From Prinsepia uniflora (Eukaryota > Streptophyta > Magnoliopsida > Rosales > Rosaceae), in contig CM064871.1 of assembly GCA_032719365.1 (NCBI GenBank), forward strand, positions 24,649,566 to 24,713,565: a DNA stretch of 64,000 bases. Direction: 5' to 3'. This document shows positions 48,630-59,743 of this stretch, piece by piece. Below the pieces are notes generated by a model. It was not told where the DNA came from. It saw nothing but the letters and a program-made list of their open reading frames with translations, and searched no databases. A program made the position numbers and the translations under genes. Position 1 is the stretch's first letter. Each line of letters starts with the position of its first letter.

Positions 48630-49463
48630 TAGGCCTCGTAATTGGGCCGGGTCGGGTAAGCCCGACCCAAAATTTTTGGGCTTGGGCCGGGCTGGGTTGG
48701 GCCTATTTCATAATTCAAAAAATACCGGGCCGGGTCGGGCGGGTTTGATCATAAATATGAAAGCCCATGCCCTTTGTCGGGCCGGGTTTGGACCGGGCTT
48801 TTATCGGGCTTTACGGGTCGGGCCTACTAAGCCCACTTGGGACGGGCCTACTAAGCCCACTTGGATCGGGCCTACTAAGCCCACTTGACCGGGCCTACTA
48901 AGCCCATTTGTACCTACCTAATTGTAAAAAAAAAAAATGAGTTGAGTTTAAATATTATTATCGAATATTGAAATAAGTTAAAGAGGGGTACTATTAGATT
49001 TGAAGAATTGACTTAACTTTTCGACCATAAAGCCGAGATAGGATAAGGAGGTCGCTAAGAGAGTCAGAGACCTAATGAGTTTTTTTAAATTTAGGGTTAG
49101 GGTTTGGTTTGGGCATTGGGCTTTTAAATGACACTAGATTGAGATTTGATTGGAATTTTGGATTTTGGCTATGATAGTAGTAACAAGATTGGACTGAGTA
49201 TCAATTCTTAATTTATAATTATTTTATATTTTTGGGCTTATGGGTCGGGTTTACCTGGGCGGGTCGGGTTGGGCTTACCGGGCTTTATCATGCTTTATCG
49301 GGTTCGGGTCTAGCGGGCTTGAATACCCTAAGCCCAAGTCCAGCCCGTCAACATGCGGGTCGGGCCAGCCCACGGCCCATATCGGGTCCGGTCGGGCTTT
49401 TTGTCATCGGACCTATCGGGTACCCATAAACCCGTGGGCTTCTGGGTCAAATGATGAGGGCTA
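48630..49463. mobile_element. hAT-like non-autonomous element (834 bp) with 8-bp TSD
   Basis: The ends are imperfect inverted repeats: TAGGCCTCGTAATTGGGCC on the left, TAGCCCTCATCATTTGACCC read inward from the right. Flanks are GATTGAAG (48622-48629) and AATTGAAG (49464-49471), an 8-bp duplication with one mismatch. The unoccupied site is preserved as a single AATTGAAG in duplication copy 1 (35469-35476). The interior is made of GGGCCGGGTCGGG-type and AAGCCCA-type repeats, including four CGGGCCTACTAAGCCCACTT-like units at 48810-48910. No transposase is encoded. Eight-bp duplications and TAG-type termini point to hAT. Confidence 0.88.
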
Positions 49464-49899
49464 AATTGAAGATATCAAAGTTGTATGGGGAAAAACAAGA
49501 TTTCTTAAATACAAAACCAAAATCGCAAGCAACACAATCAACAAGAAAGATTTATATCTTAGCCGACAGATTTCATGAACATATTCTAGTAAATAACTAC
49601 ATGAAGATTGAATCTTTGTTACCATTTTTATAACATCTATGAAATTAAAAAAAAAAATTAAAACAGTTTTTTTTTATAGGAATCCCTAATTATCAAAATC
49701 CAGAATTGAAACTAATTGAGGATAATAAAATAACATTGTAAAAATCCTTAAAGAAATTAAGTGGACCCTACACATACACAACATATACATCAGAAAATAA
49801 TCATAGGGAAATTGAAGACGATAACTTCAACTAAATTGAATTTCATTTCATGCTTTTCATATATATCAAATTGAGAAACACGCATAAATCAAATATAAC

Positions 49900-50050
49900 C
49901 TAACACCTTACCCATTAAAGATGAAGGAGATGGATGACGTGGTAGGGAAGAGCAAAGAAATAAAAAGAAAACGAAATGGAAGAGATGGATGGAGGAGACA
50001 GATGATCGAAGACTATGGTCGACTATGTGTTCGCGAACAAAGAAAAAAAC
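49900..50050 (-). other. Possible divergent leader exon, copy 2
   Basis: Counterpart of 35872-36050: a pyrimidine-rich leader, ATGGGTAAGGTG and intron-like T-rich sequence on the minus strand. Conservation between copies may simply reflect the duplication. Confidence 0.22.
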
Positions 50051-51341
50051 AGAAAGAAAAAAAAAATCTGAGGACAACCAAATGAGCTTGACAGATGTAA
50101 AGAAAAATAGGAAAAAAAATCCGAGGACAGCCACATGAGTTTGACAGCTGTGAAGGGTAAACATATAAAATCGCTGTTCACAACAAACAAAATCGAAAAA
50201 AAGGAGGGACAAAACCGTCATTCATATGCCTAAAGGACATTAGGGAAAATTAACTTTTCATTGAATAGTGCGACGACTTTAGGAGTTTTAATATGTGTAT
50301 AATATTTGGAGATTATATATAAGTCTAAAGTGTCCAATTTATAATATACTCATGACTCTTTGTTTTAGATAGTGAATTCATTTTTGTTTTGAATTTTAAC
50401 CTTTCAACTTTTTTTTTGTATGTGTTAGCAAATTGGACATGAAAAAAAAAAAATCCATTAAGATTATATCAAGCAATTACCATTACATGTACGATGAGAA
50501 TGAAAACTTTGAGGAAGTTGAAGAAGGAGATTCAAAGAAGATATAAGTACTATTCACTAACATTCATGAAGTTTCATTTTAATTAACGGTTAATTTTAAT
50601 CTTGTAATAGAAATAATTAGTTTATTTTATTTTATATAATTATATTAAAGAAGGAAATTATATTTTATATAATGGTATTGACCTTTTCTTTTACAAAAAT
50701 CTAATTTAAGATTTGAAGACTTCTAGTGGAGAAAAATATTATTTAATCATAAATAATAATTAAAGCAATTAGTTAAAAATTAAAATTCAATGCTTACAAT
50801 ATACCGCCGGGATTTCACAATTGCCGACTACGCTGTGGTGTGTCAGGGGAGCGACGTCGTTCGTAGCTTCCACCTTGCATGCATGGAGTGACTACCCCAA
50901 TGGTCAAATGCAAGCGACTTGTGAGAGGCAGAGCATTATTGTGGTATGTGCTTCCGCCACTTCTTTCAGTCACACCCTCGAGTGAGATTTATAATAAAAA
51001 AATTTCCTCCTATATTCAATATTATAATTGGTGGAGTAAACATTAATATTATAATTTTGTGAAATAATTTCCTGTAATTATGGTAAGTTAAAGCTTTATG
51101 GTTCACATTCTGCCGGTTATAAATCACTACGTCAAATAATTATGAACAGTACGTACGTGTTTTAAATTGATTCAAGTATTGGTCTAACCAACTCACAATA
51201 ATTTAGGATTCGAATTCCACTCACTCTCTCTTATAGTCATGAGAGGATATAAGAGGTGGCCCATAACCTAGTTTCGATTTCATGTTAAAACAAAAAAACC
51301 ACAGGGATAGATATAGTCTCATGTTCCAGTACAATACAACC

Positions 51342-51443
51342 CACGTGGCCAATTACCACGGGGAGGGAAAAGGGATGATGGGTGCGGGGTGCCAAGATAT
51401 ATAAGGTTCATGAGTACCACCGCTAGGGCCATTGCGCTATAAA
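51342..51443 (+). promoter_or_regulatory. Promoter of the ELIP pseudogene copy: G-box and TATA
   Basis: CACGTG (51342-51347) with adjoining CCAAT, and TATAAA (51438-51443), in the same order and nearly the same spacing as in copy 1. Confidence 0.6.
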
Positions 51444-51575
51444 CCCCCCCTCAGGCATACAAGTTTAATACACAAGCACCAAGAATCAAGATCAATATTC
51501 AAACAAACCAACAAGGCCTTCATTCAAGTCTTTTCTATCTCTTCGATCTCTTTCTTGAGTTTTATTTGTACAACA

Positions 51576-52227
51576 ATGGCAGAATCAGCTTCCATCCAAT
51601 CACTTCTAGCTAGCTCAGTCGTTGATGGAGGAGCCGGATCCGGAAACAACAGAGCAGTCAAAGTCAGCCTCCTTCTTCCTGCTAAATATGCACCCATTTC
51701 TCCTAGGTATCCTAGCATGCATGAGGGTACGCTCCAAGGCTGAGGTAATTATGGACTCTTTTGAAGTTGATTGACTATCAGGGTCTAGTTAACGTATGTT
51801 TGATATTCCTTTATTTTCTATTTTCTAGTTTTAGAATGGTGAGGAGGAACAATCATTTACAGTTCCGTCTACTGAACGTAGTCCCGAGGTCAGCACAAAG
51901 TTTGCAGATGTGTTTGCATTCAATGGGCCAGCCCCCGAGAGAAGCGACGGCAGGCTTGCAATGGTGGGATTTGTTTCCGCTATAGCGGTGGAGCTATCCA
52001 AGGGTCAGGATGTGTTTGGTCAAATATCCGACGGTGGAGTGTTATTGTTCATTGGAACTAGTATTTTGCTATCAGTGGCTTCAGTGATCCCTCTATTCAA
52101 AGGGGTGAGCGTGGAGTCGCAATCTGATGGGATTATGACTTCAGATGCTGAGCTTTGGAATGGAAGGTTGGCCATGTTGGGTATTGTAGCTTTGGCCTTC
52201 CACTTGACTGAATTCCTTAGCTGCTAG
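51576..52227 (+). pseudogene. ELIP pseudogene, frameshifted and 3' truncated
   Basis: Exon 1 (51576-51744) is 4 bp longer than in copy 1: GCATGCATGAGG instead of GCATGAGG. This shifts the frame and gives a TGA at 51741-51743, about 55 codons in. Exon 2 (from 51835) retains the ELIP reading frame, but the first chlorophyll-binding motif is ERSDGRLAM, with Asp in place of the ligand-type Asn. After MLGIVALAF the sequence leaves ELIP and runs into reversed copia DNA, ending L-T-E-F-L-S-C and TAG at 52225-52227, so the conserved FVKGGTLV end is lost. Promoter and intron are otherwise preserved. An RNA could still be made, but not a normal ELIP. Confidence 0.92.
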
Positions 52228-53717
52228 CCTAGCTTTATACCAGGCTATAGTCCCATCTGCATTTCTCTTGATCTTGTAAGTCCACTTGCTGCAAACCAGG
52301 TTGGGTGGTAGAGGAACAACAGTCCAGGTGTTTTGAGCAAGTAGGGCACTTATCTCTTCTTGCATTGCATGTGGCCAAATAGGAACAAATGCTGCTTCCC
52401 TGTAGGAAGTAGGCACAGTAATGGAAAAATCGATTTCAGTCTTAGGATGTAGACAGTGAAAGGCCTTCCTCTTAGAGATCCCATTTTTGGATCATGTCTG
52501 CATAGGATGCATGTTGACCCCACTAATAGGTAATACTACCTGAAGCAACTGAGGCTCAAAGTTGGACATGACAGATTGAGGATCAAGTGATTGAGAATCA
52601 GGTGATTCATCATAACTGAGACAATCTGCACCACTGTTTGTATCAGGTGGCTCAGTAGGGTGCTCATCAAGAGGAGATGAGTGTAGGCCTGAGGAGACTG
52701 GTTGAGGAACAGTAGGTGGAGGCACAGGAACCACAGGAATTGGACTTGAGGGAGCAATGAAGGACTGAGAGAAGGTAGGTATGAAACAGGTAGTTGGTTA
52801 GGTCTGTTCTTAGAATGGGGAGAGTGAGTTAACCTAGAACTAGAGACAAGATTCTGATAAGGGAAATCATTCTCATTGAATAGGACATGTCTGGACACCA
52901 GGATTCTAGAAGAAATAGGATCAAGATAGATATACCCTTTCTGTTTCTGAGCATAACCAAGGAAGACACATTTAGTTGTTTTAGGTTGTAGTTTGTTGAG
53001 GTTATAATGTTTGAGAGAGGGGAAACATGCACATCCAAAGACTCTAAGATGATTCAGGTCAGGTAAGGTTCCATAGATTTTTTCAAAAGAAGATTGCAAG
53101 TTTAGATTGGAACATGGCATTCTGTTAATAAGATATATAGAAGAGGTGCAAACATAGAACTAGAATTTGGGAGGTAAAAAGGCAGACTGTAGTAGGGTCA
53201 CAGTTGTTTCAAGCATGTGCCTATGTTTTCTTTCTGCAAGCCCATTCAGTTCAGGGGTATAGAGACATGAAGTTTGTTGTATGATTCCTTTAGATAGAAT
53301 GAATTGTTTTAGTGTAGAGTTGGGGTATTCACTACCATTGCCAGATTGAAAGACTTTAATTGAAGTAGTAAAAGTATTTACAATGTAGGCATAAAAGTAC
53401 ACAAAGATGGAACAAAAGTCAAATTTATTTTTCATAAGAAAGATCCATGTAAACCTAGTACATTCATCAATAAGATTGACATAGTACCTAAATCTTTCAA
53501 TAGACCTAACTGGTGCTGGACCCTAGACATCTGAATGTATTAATTCAAAAGAGAAAACAGACTTAGATGCAGGAAAACTGAAAGGAAGTTTCGTAAATTT
53601 TCCTTGAAGACAGAATTCACAAACAGTAGGACTAGGTTCAGGTGATATAGAAATGTGTGATTTATTCAGAGATACTGAGACAATTTCATTAGAGGGGTGG
53701 CCAAGTCGTTGATGCCA
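52200..53717 (-). pseudogene. Copia integrase and RT N-terminal remnant
   Basis: From the right: HQRLGHPS with the downstream C-x2-C (CEFCLQGKF), then the first catalytic Asp in ELIHSDV. TAG (53525-53523) stands where copia normally has Trp (SDVWGP). The second catalytic Asp of the integrase triad is Gly (QSGNGSEY, codon 53342-53340). Then NGLAERKHRHMLET and a second TAG for Trp at 53162-53160, then INRMPCSN...FGCACFPSLKHY...FLGYAQKQKGY. The RT start (52436-52200) has QNTWTVVPLPPNL, CSKWTYKIKRNADGTI and YKARLAAKEFSQVEG. It ends within RT, before the catalytic YVDD would be reached. Confidence 0.9.
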
Positions 53718-54248
53718 TGACAGGACCCATCCCAATCCCCTCGGGATTACCATGGAATGTGCCCTGCTCCCGTCCAACAAGGGGTGTCGGACAAGGGATA
53801 ACCAAGAGCCACTGCCCAAACGGGGCATCCAGAGTGCGCAAGGATCGATGGAGGAGGTGTGCAATGTCCCAGTCTCTGCTGCAATCGCATCCGTAATCAA
53901 CCTGAAGGGCATTAAAACCAAAAGCTGTGAGTGGACAAAAACCAATAAGTTTACCAAATACATTTATAAGACATTTATGCCCTCCAATAAAAACGTATGC
54001 ATGCCACCAAAAACCAGTAACCAAAACGTTTGCTCAACCGAGCCATTAGGGCCTTAGCCCAAAAACCGTTAACCAAAAACCAAGTGTGGGAACTCAGCCC
54101 AAAACAGTGGAATACCACCACCATACATAAACAACCATGTGGGTCACCACCCACGACCATAAATGAACATCAATTCATTAAAATCACACAATCATAAATC
54201 CACCCGGAAAGCCATTTCATTAATTCGTATTTTACCATTACCATCACC

Positions 54249-54370
54249 AGCATCCCTGATGCTAGACGTCCCTGACGTCATGTCTCACGGTTTCATAAGC
54301 TACGCGTGCTGCCCGGGGTCTCTCCGGGTCCATATATCTGACATCCCTGATGTCTGACGTCCCTGACGTC
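54249..54370 (-). other. Hairpin run with different stems in LTR G (GACGTC type)
   Basis: AGCATC-CCT-GATGCT (54249-54263), GACGTC-CCT-GACGTC (54265-54279), GACATC-CCT-GATGTC (54340-54354) and GACGTC-CCT-GACGTC (54356-54370). Loops are constant (AGG on the sense strand), stems vary. This is the counterpart of 34218-34353 in LTR A. Confidence 0.8.
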
Positions 54371-54599
54371 AATCATAGCAATCCTGCTCCTGAGTCATCA
54401 TACGGTCCGGCTGCTCCGTCTAATGACCCCTCGCAGGCAATGCACCGTGACTTCCCTAGTGTCCCAGACATCTGGAGGAGACCATCATATATCCTTGTAT
54501 CCAGATGGTATATGGAAAACAGTTTTATTAAATCCTTTTATCACATCATTACCATTGGGCCCTGCCCGAAATTTCCATAAAACCATGTAATTCCATTTA

Positions 54600-54915
54600 G
54601 GGTCCCTGACCCAAAATCACAATTATTAAATATAGGGTCCCTGACCCGAAATCACATTTATTATCCAACTGGGCCTCATGCCCGATTTTATGAACCACTG
54701 GGCCCACGACCCGATTTGTAAACCAATTGGGCCCGCAGCCCGACTTATAAACCGACTGGGCCCACGGCCCGAATTCGTAAATCAACTGGGCCCCTGGCCC
54801 GATAACATAACTCAAATGGGTCTCAGCCCGATTTCATTAACCAACTGGGCCCCCGGCCCGATTTTCAAATGGACTCCAAGTCCGAAATTTCCAACATAAT
54901 TGGGCCTCAAGCCCG
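54600..54915 (-). other. Hairpin run in LTR G (GGGCC type)
   Basis: About eleven units spaced 25-35 bp apart, each an interrupted palindrome with its own stem: GGGTC-CCT-GACCC twice, GGGC-CTCAT-GCCC, GGGCC-CAC-GGCCC, GGGCC-CCT-GGCCC, GGGCC-CCC-GGCCC, GGACT-CCA-AGTCC and GGGC-CTCAA-GCCC, with a few imperfect ones. It is repeated in the right LTR at about 60626-60975 with one extra unit. Confidence 0.8.
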
Positions 54916-56766
54916 AGTTCATATTTCCAATTTCAAAACCATTTCATCATATTATATCCAAGTCATAAATATGTAAAATCCATGTAAAACCGGAAAACCT
55001 CGATTTACGTGCAAGCACGTAAATCGCCTCGAAATACGTGAAACCGTACAATTTACCAACAACCAAATCAACATCATACAATCACAACCATAATCCATAT
55101 AAAACATTTAAGCATGCATAGAATTTATAAAACCAAAGTCCACTCACAGACCGTTTTAACCGTGTGCCTCGATACGCGTGCCACCGGCCCTCCCGGGCCA
55201 CACCACTATCACCGGGACTCCCAATCCTGTCCAAGTCACATTAGAGGGTCACTAACCTCATCATTAACATCCTATCAAAGTCCCGTAATTTTCCCGAATT
55301 TTTACTTATTTTTAAACTTAATTTAAAACCTTCGGACATCCCGAACAATATCGAGACGGTGTCCGATCGACACGAAACCAATTCAAAATAGGATAGAAGT
55401 CATGTTGACCTCACCTCGAGATTCGTGCCCACGCGCCGTCACGCGCCGCCGTGAGTGGCTGCGCGTGAAACCCACGCGCCGTGAACAGTGTCACCAGCCT
55501 AACCCGTATCTCTGGTAAACGGGTCCAACTCACCCGCGATACAACCCGGTTCAAAGTCCATCAATTCAGCCCTAATTCCTTCAATTAATCATTCAGTTAG
55601 TTTCGTTTTAAGTCCAATTACAAGTCTGTAAACTCAATTACACAAATCCTTACCCAGATTCCCACGATTCAACGATGATCCACGAAGAACACCCGGTTAC
55701 TGTGTAATCATGGAACTCCCTCAATTGCTGCAGGTTTCATCAAATTGATGATTCCAGAAGCATCAACGGACCCTGAGGAACAATTCCCCCACATCAATTG
55801 CATCAAACCTGTGCCCAATCGTCACGACTCAAGCTCGAGCACCGTCACTGTTCAACAATGGAGTTCCATCGATCTCGATCGGTTTCCTTCAATTGATGAA
55901 CCCAGAAGCATCGTGGGATCATGAGGAGTCATTTCCCCACAACAATTGAGTCAATCGCAGCTCCAAACTCTACGACACATCCTCGATTTCTTCCTCTGTC
56001 ACCAAGCTCGATCAGAGCCAAAACGGCACCAATTCTTCTCGTTTTTGACGTGGATCGACTCGTCACAACCTCAGTAAGATGTTTCCAAGCTCCAATTCGA
56101 TCATCGCAGCTCAATTCGTCCAATTTGATTTTCCCTCCCAAAACTTAATCTTTCGAATTCTCAGTTCCTCCTCACTGTCAATCTCTCGTGTTTACCCAGT
56201 TGAATTCACTCTCAAATTGCTCACAAATTCACACTCTCAGGTTCAGCAATGGAAGAGGAATTGGTTGGGAGAGTATTGGATTTGGTTGTACACGGTTAAG
56301 GAGAATATGGAGATTAATGGAAATTAAAAGATTAATTAATTAATTAAAAACTAATTAAACATCATCATGAGGTCTCCCCCAAAAACATTGATTCTGATTT
56401 CAAGGGATGAGTGACACTTGTCACTCATCCAGGTGTGTAGGGTCAACGGTCACTATTCATTATTATATTATTATTTTAATCCGAGCCTCGGTTCGTTAGT
56501 TCGTTTCCTTGACCATAACGTTGTCGTCGAATCTCCGATTTCGGCATGCCGCCTGTCGTTGGATTCGTATTGACGATACCTACGTAACGGTCCTTGGCCC
56601 TCGCCCATCGGACCTCCCGATCAAAAAGTCAACATTTTGCCCACGACCAGGGGCAAAATGGTCATTTTGCACATTTTGTCCGATTTCGACCTACTAAGCA
56701 CCGTTCAACCTCACTAATCGAAATTAGTCACTAACCTAATCCCGGAATTCGGGACGGGTCGTTACA

Positions 56767-56779
56767 ATCTTCCCTCCTT
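56767..56779 (-). promoter_or_regulatory. Polypurine tract of element G
   Basis: Minus strand AAGGAGGGAAGAT directly before the LTR TGTAACG; the usual position for priming plus-strand DNA synthesis. Confidence 0.82.
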
Positions 56780-59728
56780 AATAAATTTCGTCCTCGAAAT
56801 TCCAACCGCTCTAATCTCAACGTACTTACCTCCTTAATTTGTTTCGCTCTCGAAACTCGACTATCCTGATTCCACAAACACCCCGTGGAAAGTGGAATCG
56901 ACCCTGTAACACGTGTACACCCGTACACCAACTAATCAGACAAAATTTGTCTACACCCAAACGTAACACTAGTACTTAAAACGCAACAACTACATTCGAC
57001 CCCGTCGAATGACTGAAACTACTTGTTTTGAATTTGACGCCACTTGTCAAATCAACCCTCTCGTTGACGCAACAACTCGACGGTTCCTTTCCCACTCCCA
57101 CTAGGAGTCAGCTGACCCCACTCAACAATCTATGTTGACATATCCTGACAAACTGTCACCACACAGTTGTTGTCAGTCGAAAACTGACACTAGACTCACT
57201 CGTGGCCACACAAGCCACCAACGTACTCGACTCACAAATACACTTACCAACATTTTCACACGACCTGTGTGTAATTAAACACATCGGAATTACCATGACC
57301 CATTGCATAGTAATGTCCGGTCCACAACCAATCCCATGGTATCGGAACCAATCCGACTACCAACACGTTTACCGACACACCTCGAGTATATCCCGTATAC
57401 CGTAACTAGACATCACAAGTCTACAAGGTATTGTACCTCGAACCATGTACGAAGTACACACATCTACCTAATAACCAGACTACAACCACCTAGGTCATAG
57501 CCGAACACGTTCCAAAAATGGAGTACGTTTGCCCAATCCAGCATGAGACAAATCGAAACTCCACCCAACATCTAGTTCCAATTCCGAATCTGAATCCGCA
57601 ATTTCGTAAGAAATCCCGGATCCAAGCCCAGACATCAAATTTTAATTTATATCCAAATCCGAATCCGAAATCATTATTCCGTAAGCTAGCATTTGGAATA
57701 ATCATTTCGTACCCAAATCCCGAAATATATTTTCAAGTTTCAAAATCGAATCCTGAATCGTCACCCAGAAATTCGATTCCAAATCCCGAATCTCGTTCAC
57801 ATTTACCAAGACACACCAAAACCGAACCTATCGGTTACCCGCTCAATACACTTGATGGACTTCATAGGGAAGCCAATCCAACCTCCACACGTCTAAGGTT
57901 GACAAAATTCAACTACCTTGAAAACCTACTCACCCGAGTAGAATACCCTACGGGCCCCACTTCGAAAAGAAGTTCAATCCCGTCATTTCGACTCACATAC
58001 CCAAGTTCGTATCGATCCTTGTCATTCCACCTAGGAAAAACCAAGGATGATCCAACACAATGACGCCAAAACTCATCCTACGTGGATGCAAACAAAACTC
58101 GCTGCACTCACAACATCCTCTGCCACCAAGCAGAAAATGAGAAATCTCGTTTACCTAATTTCAAATACGTAGCTCCTCCTAATGACCTCACAACACACAT
58201 GGGTTCACCAACCAATACACGCTCAACGTACTGGTAACTACAGTTAATATCTGCCAGGGCAGAAAGCCAGAAGTCAACCCCAATGACTTCGGAATACCAA
58301 TCACCAAAAACGAACACCACTCTCGTTCCCCAATCACAACTCTCCTCGACACTAAGGTTCCAACCATGTTGGAAACAGACATGCTCCCAACAAGACATCA
58401 AGTCTAACCACTAGACTTCCTACCTCCTCAATTCACTTGGACAACCCCGTGTCCACAATCAATCCGTTATTGTTCCGTTCGCAAATCCCAACCTTTACAG
58501 GTTCAACACTCGGTTTCCCAAGTTCTCAATTATACCCTTTTTATCCACTCATCGCTGGTTATCTCACCACTATTGGGACTTATCCCAACACATCACACTC
58601 TTAACTGGATCCCATCCAGTCCATCACTCAACCACTACCGAATCTCAAAGACCGAACATATGTTCATCATGACGGAGTCACACCCCGACTTGTGGCTCAT
58701 CGTCAACACCATTACCGACACTAGCACCAGCACTAGTACCAGCACCAACACACTATCAACAACACTAGTATCAGCGCACAGGCATCCATACTAGCATCAG
58801 CCCAAAAGTACCAACCCGCAAACATCCATACTGCACGCCGCGTGCAAATACGACAACCCTGGATCTCCGTTCATACGGAACGACGATCCCGTACCTCACG
58901 ACTATGGGTACCACCACTCTGACAATCCACATCAGGAAAATGAACGTTCCCCGAACGTCCCCTGATCCCCAAGTATTATAACCACACTAATTACCCTCGA
59001 TAGCCAGTCATCTCCATATGACTACCGACTAACTGTCATTGCTATCGAGATCCGCATCCATACCTCACACTAATACCCGATCCAGCACGGGATTCCATAA
59101 TTTATCTCAGAACCGTATCCGTAAATCGGATCCCATAGTTCTTCCTAGACTCACCAGAGCCATCCACATGGTCATCCATGACCTCAGCCGCTCGTCGTAG
59201 CACAAGTTCTCATCCACTAGTCACAATTAAGGTTTACCTTTTTAATATTAGGGTTCCACAATCACACCCTATGGTTCAACCGAACCAAACAGCTCTCCGT
59301 AATCTAAAATCCACAACCTGACCGACCCCGCGGTCTAGACATCGAATAGACGTCAGATCCAATCCTACCATCCCATCAACGTGGGTTCCACCACTAAGGT
59401 CACCGGCCAACTCCGATGAACCAACATTTCTCACACCAACAACCACCACTAGGGTTCACATTTTAGACCATTACTCAAATGAGGTTCCCCGAACCTGGCT
59501 GCACCTAGCAGCACAACAATCCAATATCACACGACCGAACCGACGGTCCCACAATACCAGTTCACCACAATCAACCCCACTTGGGTCGAATCACATAAAT
59601 GCACGGCGTATCGGGCCAATCACACTCCATCCACTATCCAAACCCAAAAACTATCTATCAGGTTGATAACGAATTGCAGCCCAAAGAGACATCACACCCT
59701 CGACCTGCGCACACAAAAGAGCAACCGT
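56780..59728 (-). other. Non-coding internal region of element G
   Basis: No gag-pol frame in nearly 3 kb. The largest frame (57518-58063, 181 codons) is antisense to the element and low in complexity, with no family resemblance. Hairpins matching those in A lie at 59273-59286, 59482-59496 and 59498-59512. Sequence blocks shared with A, B and C confirm one family. Confidence 0.8.
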
Positions 59729-59740
59729 GCTCTGATACCA
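59729..59740 (-). promoter_or_regulatory. Primer-binding site of element G (initiator tRNA-Met)
   Basis: GCTCTGATACCA on the plus strand, that is TGGTATCAGAGC on the element's sense strand, three bases inside the 5' LTR. Confidence 0.9.
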
Positions 59741-59743
59741 AGT

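Larger units (their letters stand above)
48297..52199 (+). repeat. ELIP segmental duplication, copy 2
   Basis: Direct repeat of 35154-39266. The right limit, at GGCCTT (52194-52199), is where ELIP sequence passes directly into antisense copia sequence. Copy 2 has the hAT-like insertion but not the ATCGAT-rich TIR element. Confidence 0.88.
53718..56766 (-). repeat. Left (3') LTR of element G
   Basis: Plus strand from TGACAGGACCCATCC to GGGACGGGTCGTTACA. It carries two hairpin runs, 54249-54370 and about 54600-54915, and a CACGCGCCGT-type GC-rich segment near 55432. It lacks one hairpin unit and one 11-bp GTCACGCGCCG unit present in the right LTR. Confidence 0.9.

Noticed and set aside
48676..49464. 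Gly/Pro-rich frames (60-75 codons) near 48676 and 49232
   Set aside because: They are translations of GGGCC/GGGTC repeats inside the hAT-like element.
53689..54057. Frames of 101-146 codons joining copia sequence to LTR G, and their twins at 59651-60083
   Set aside because: They run across an insertion boundary or lie in the LTR and recur only because the LTR is duplicated.
57518..58063. A 181-codon frame in the internal region of G
   Set aside because: It is antisense to the element, low in complexity (many P, N, S), with no gag or pol motif and no matching frame noted in A, B or C.
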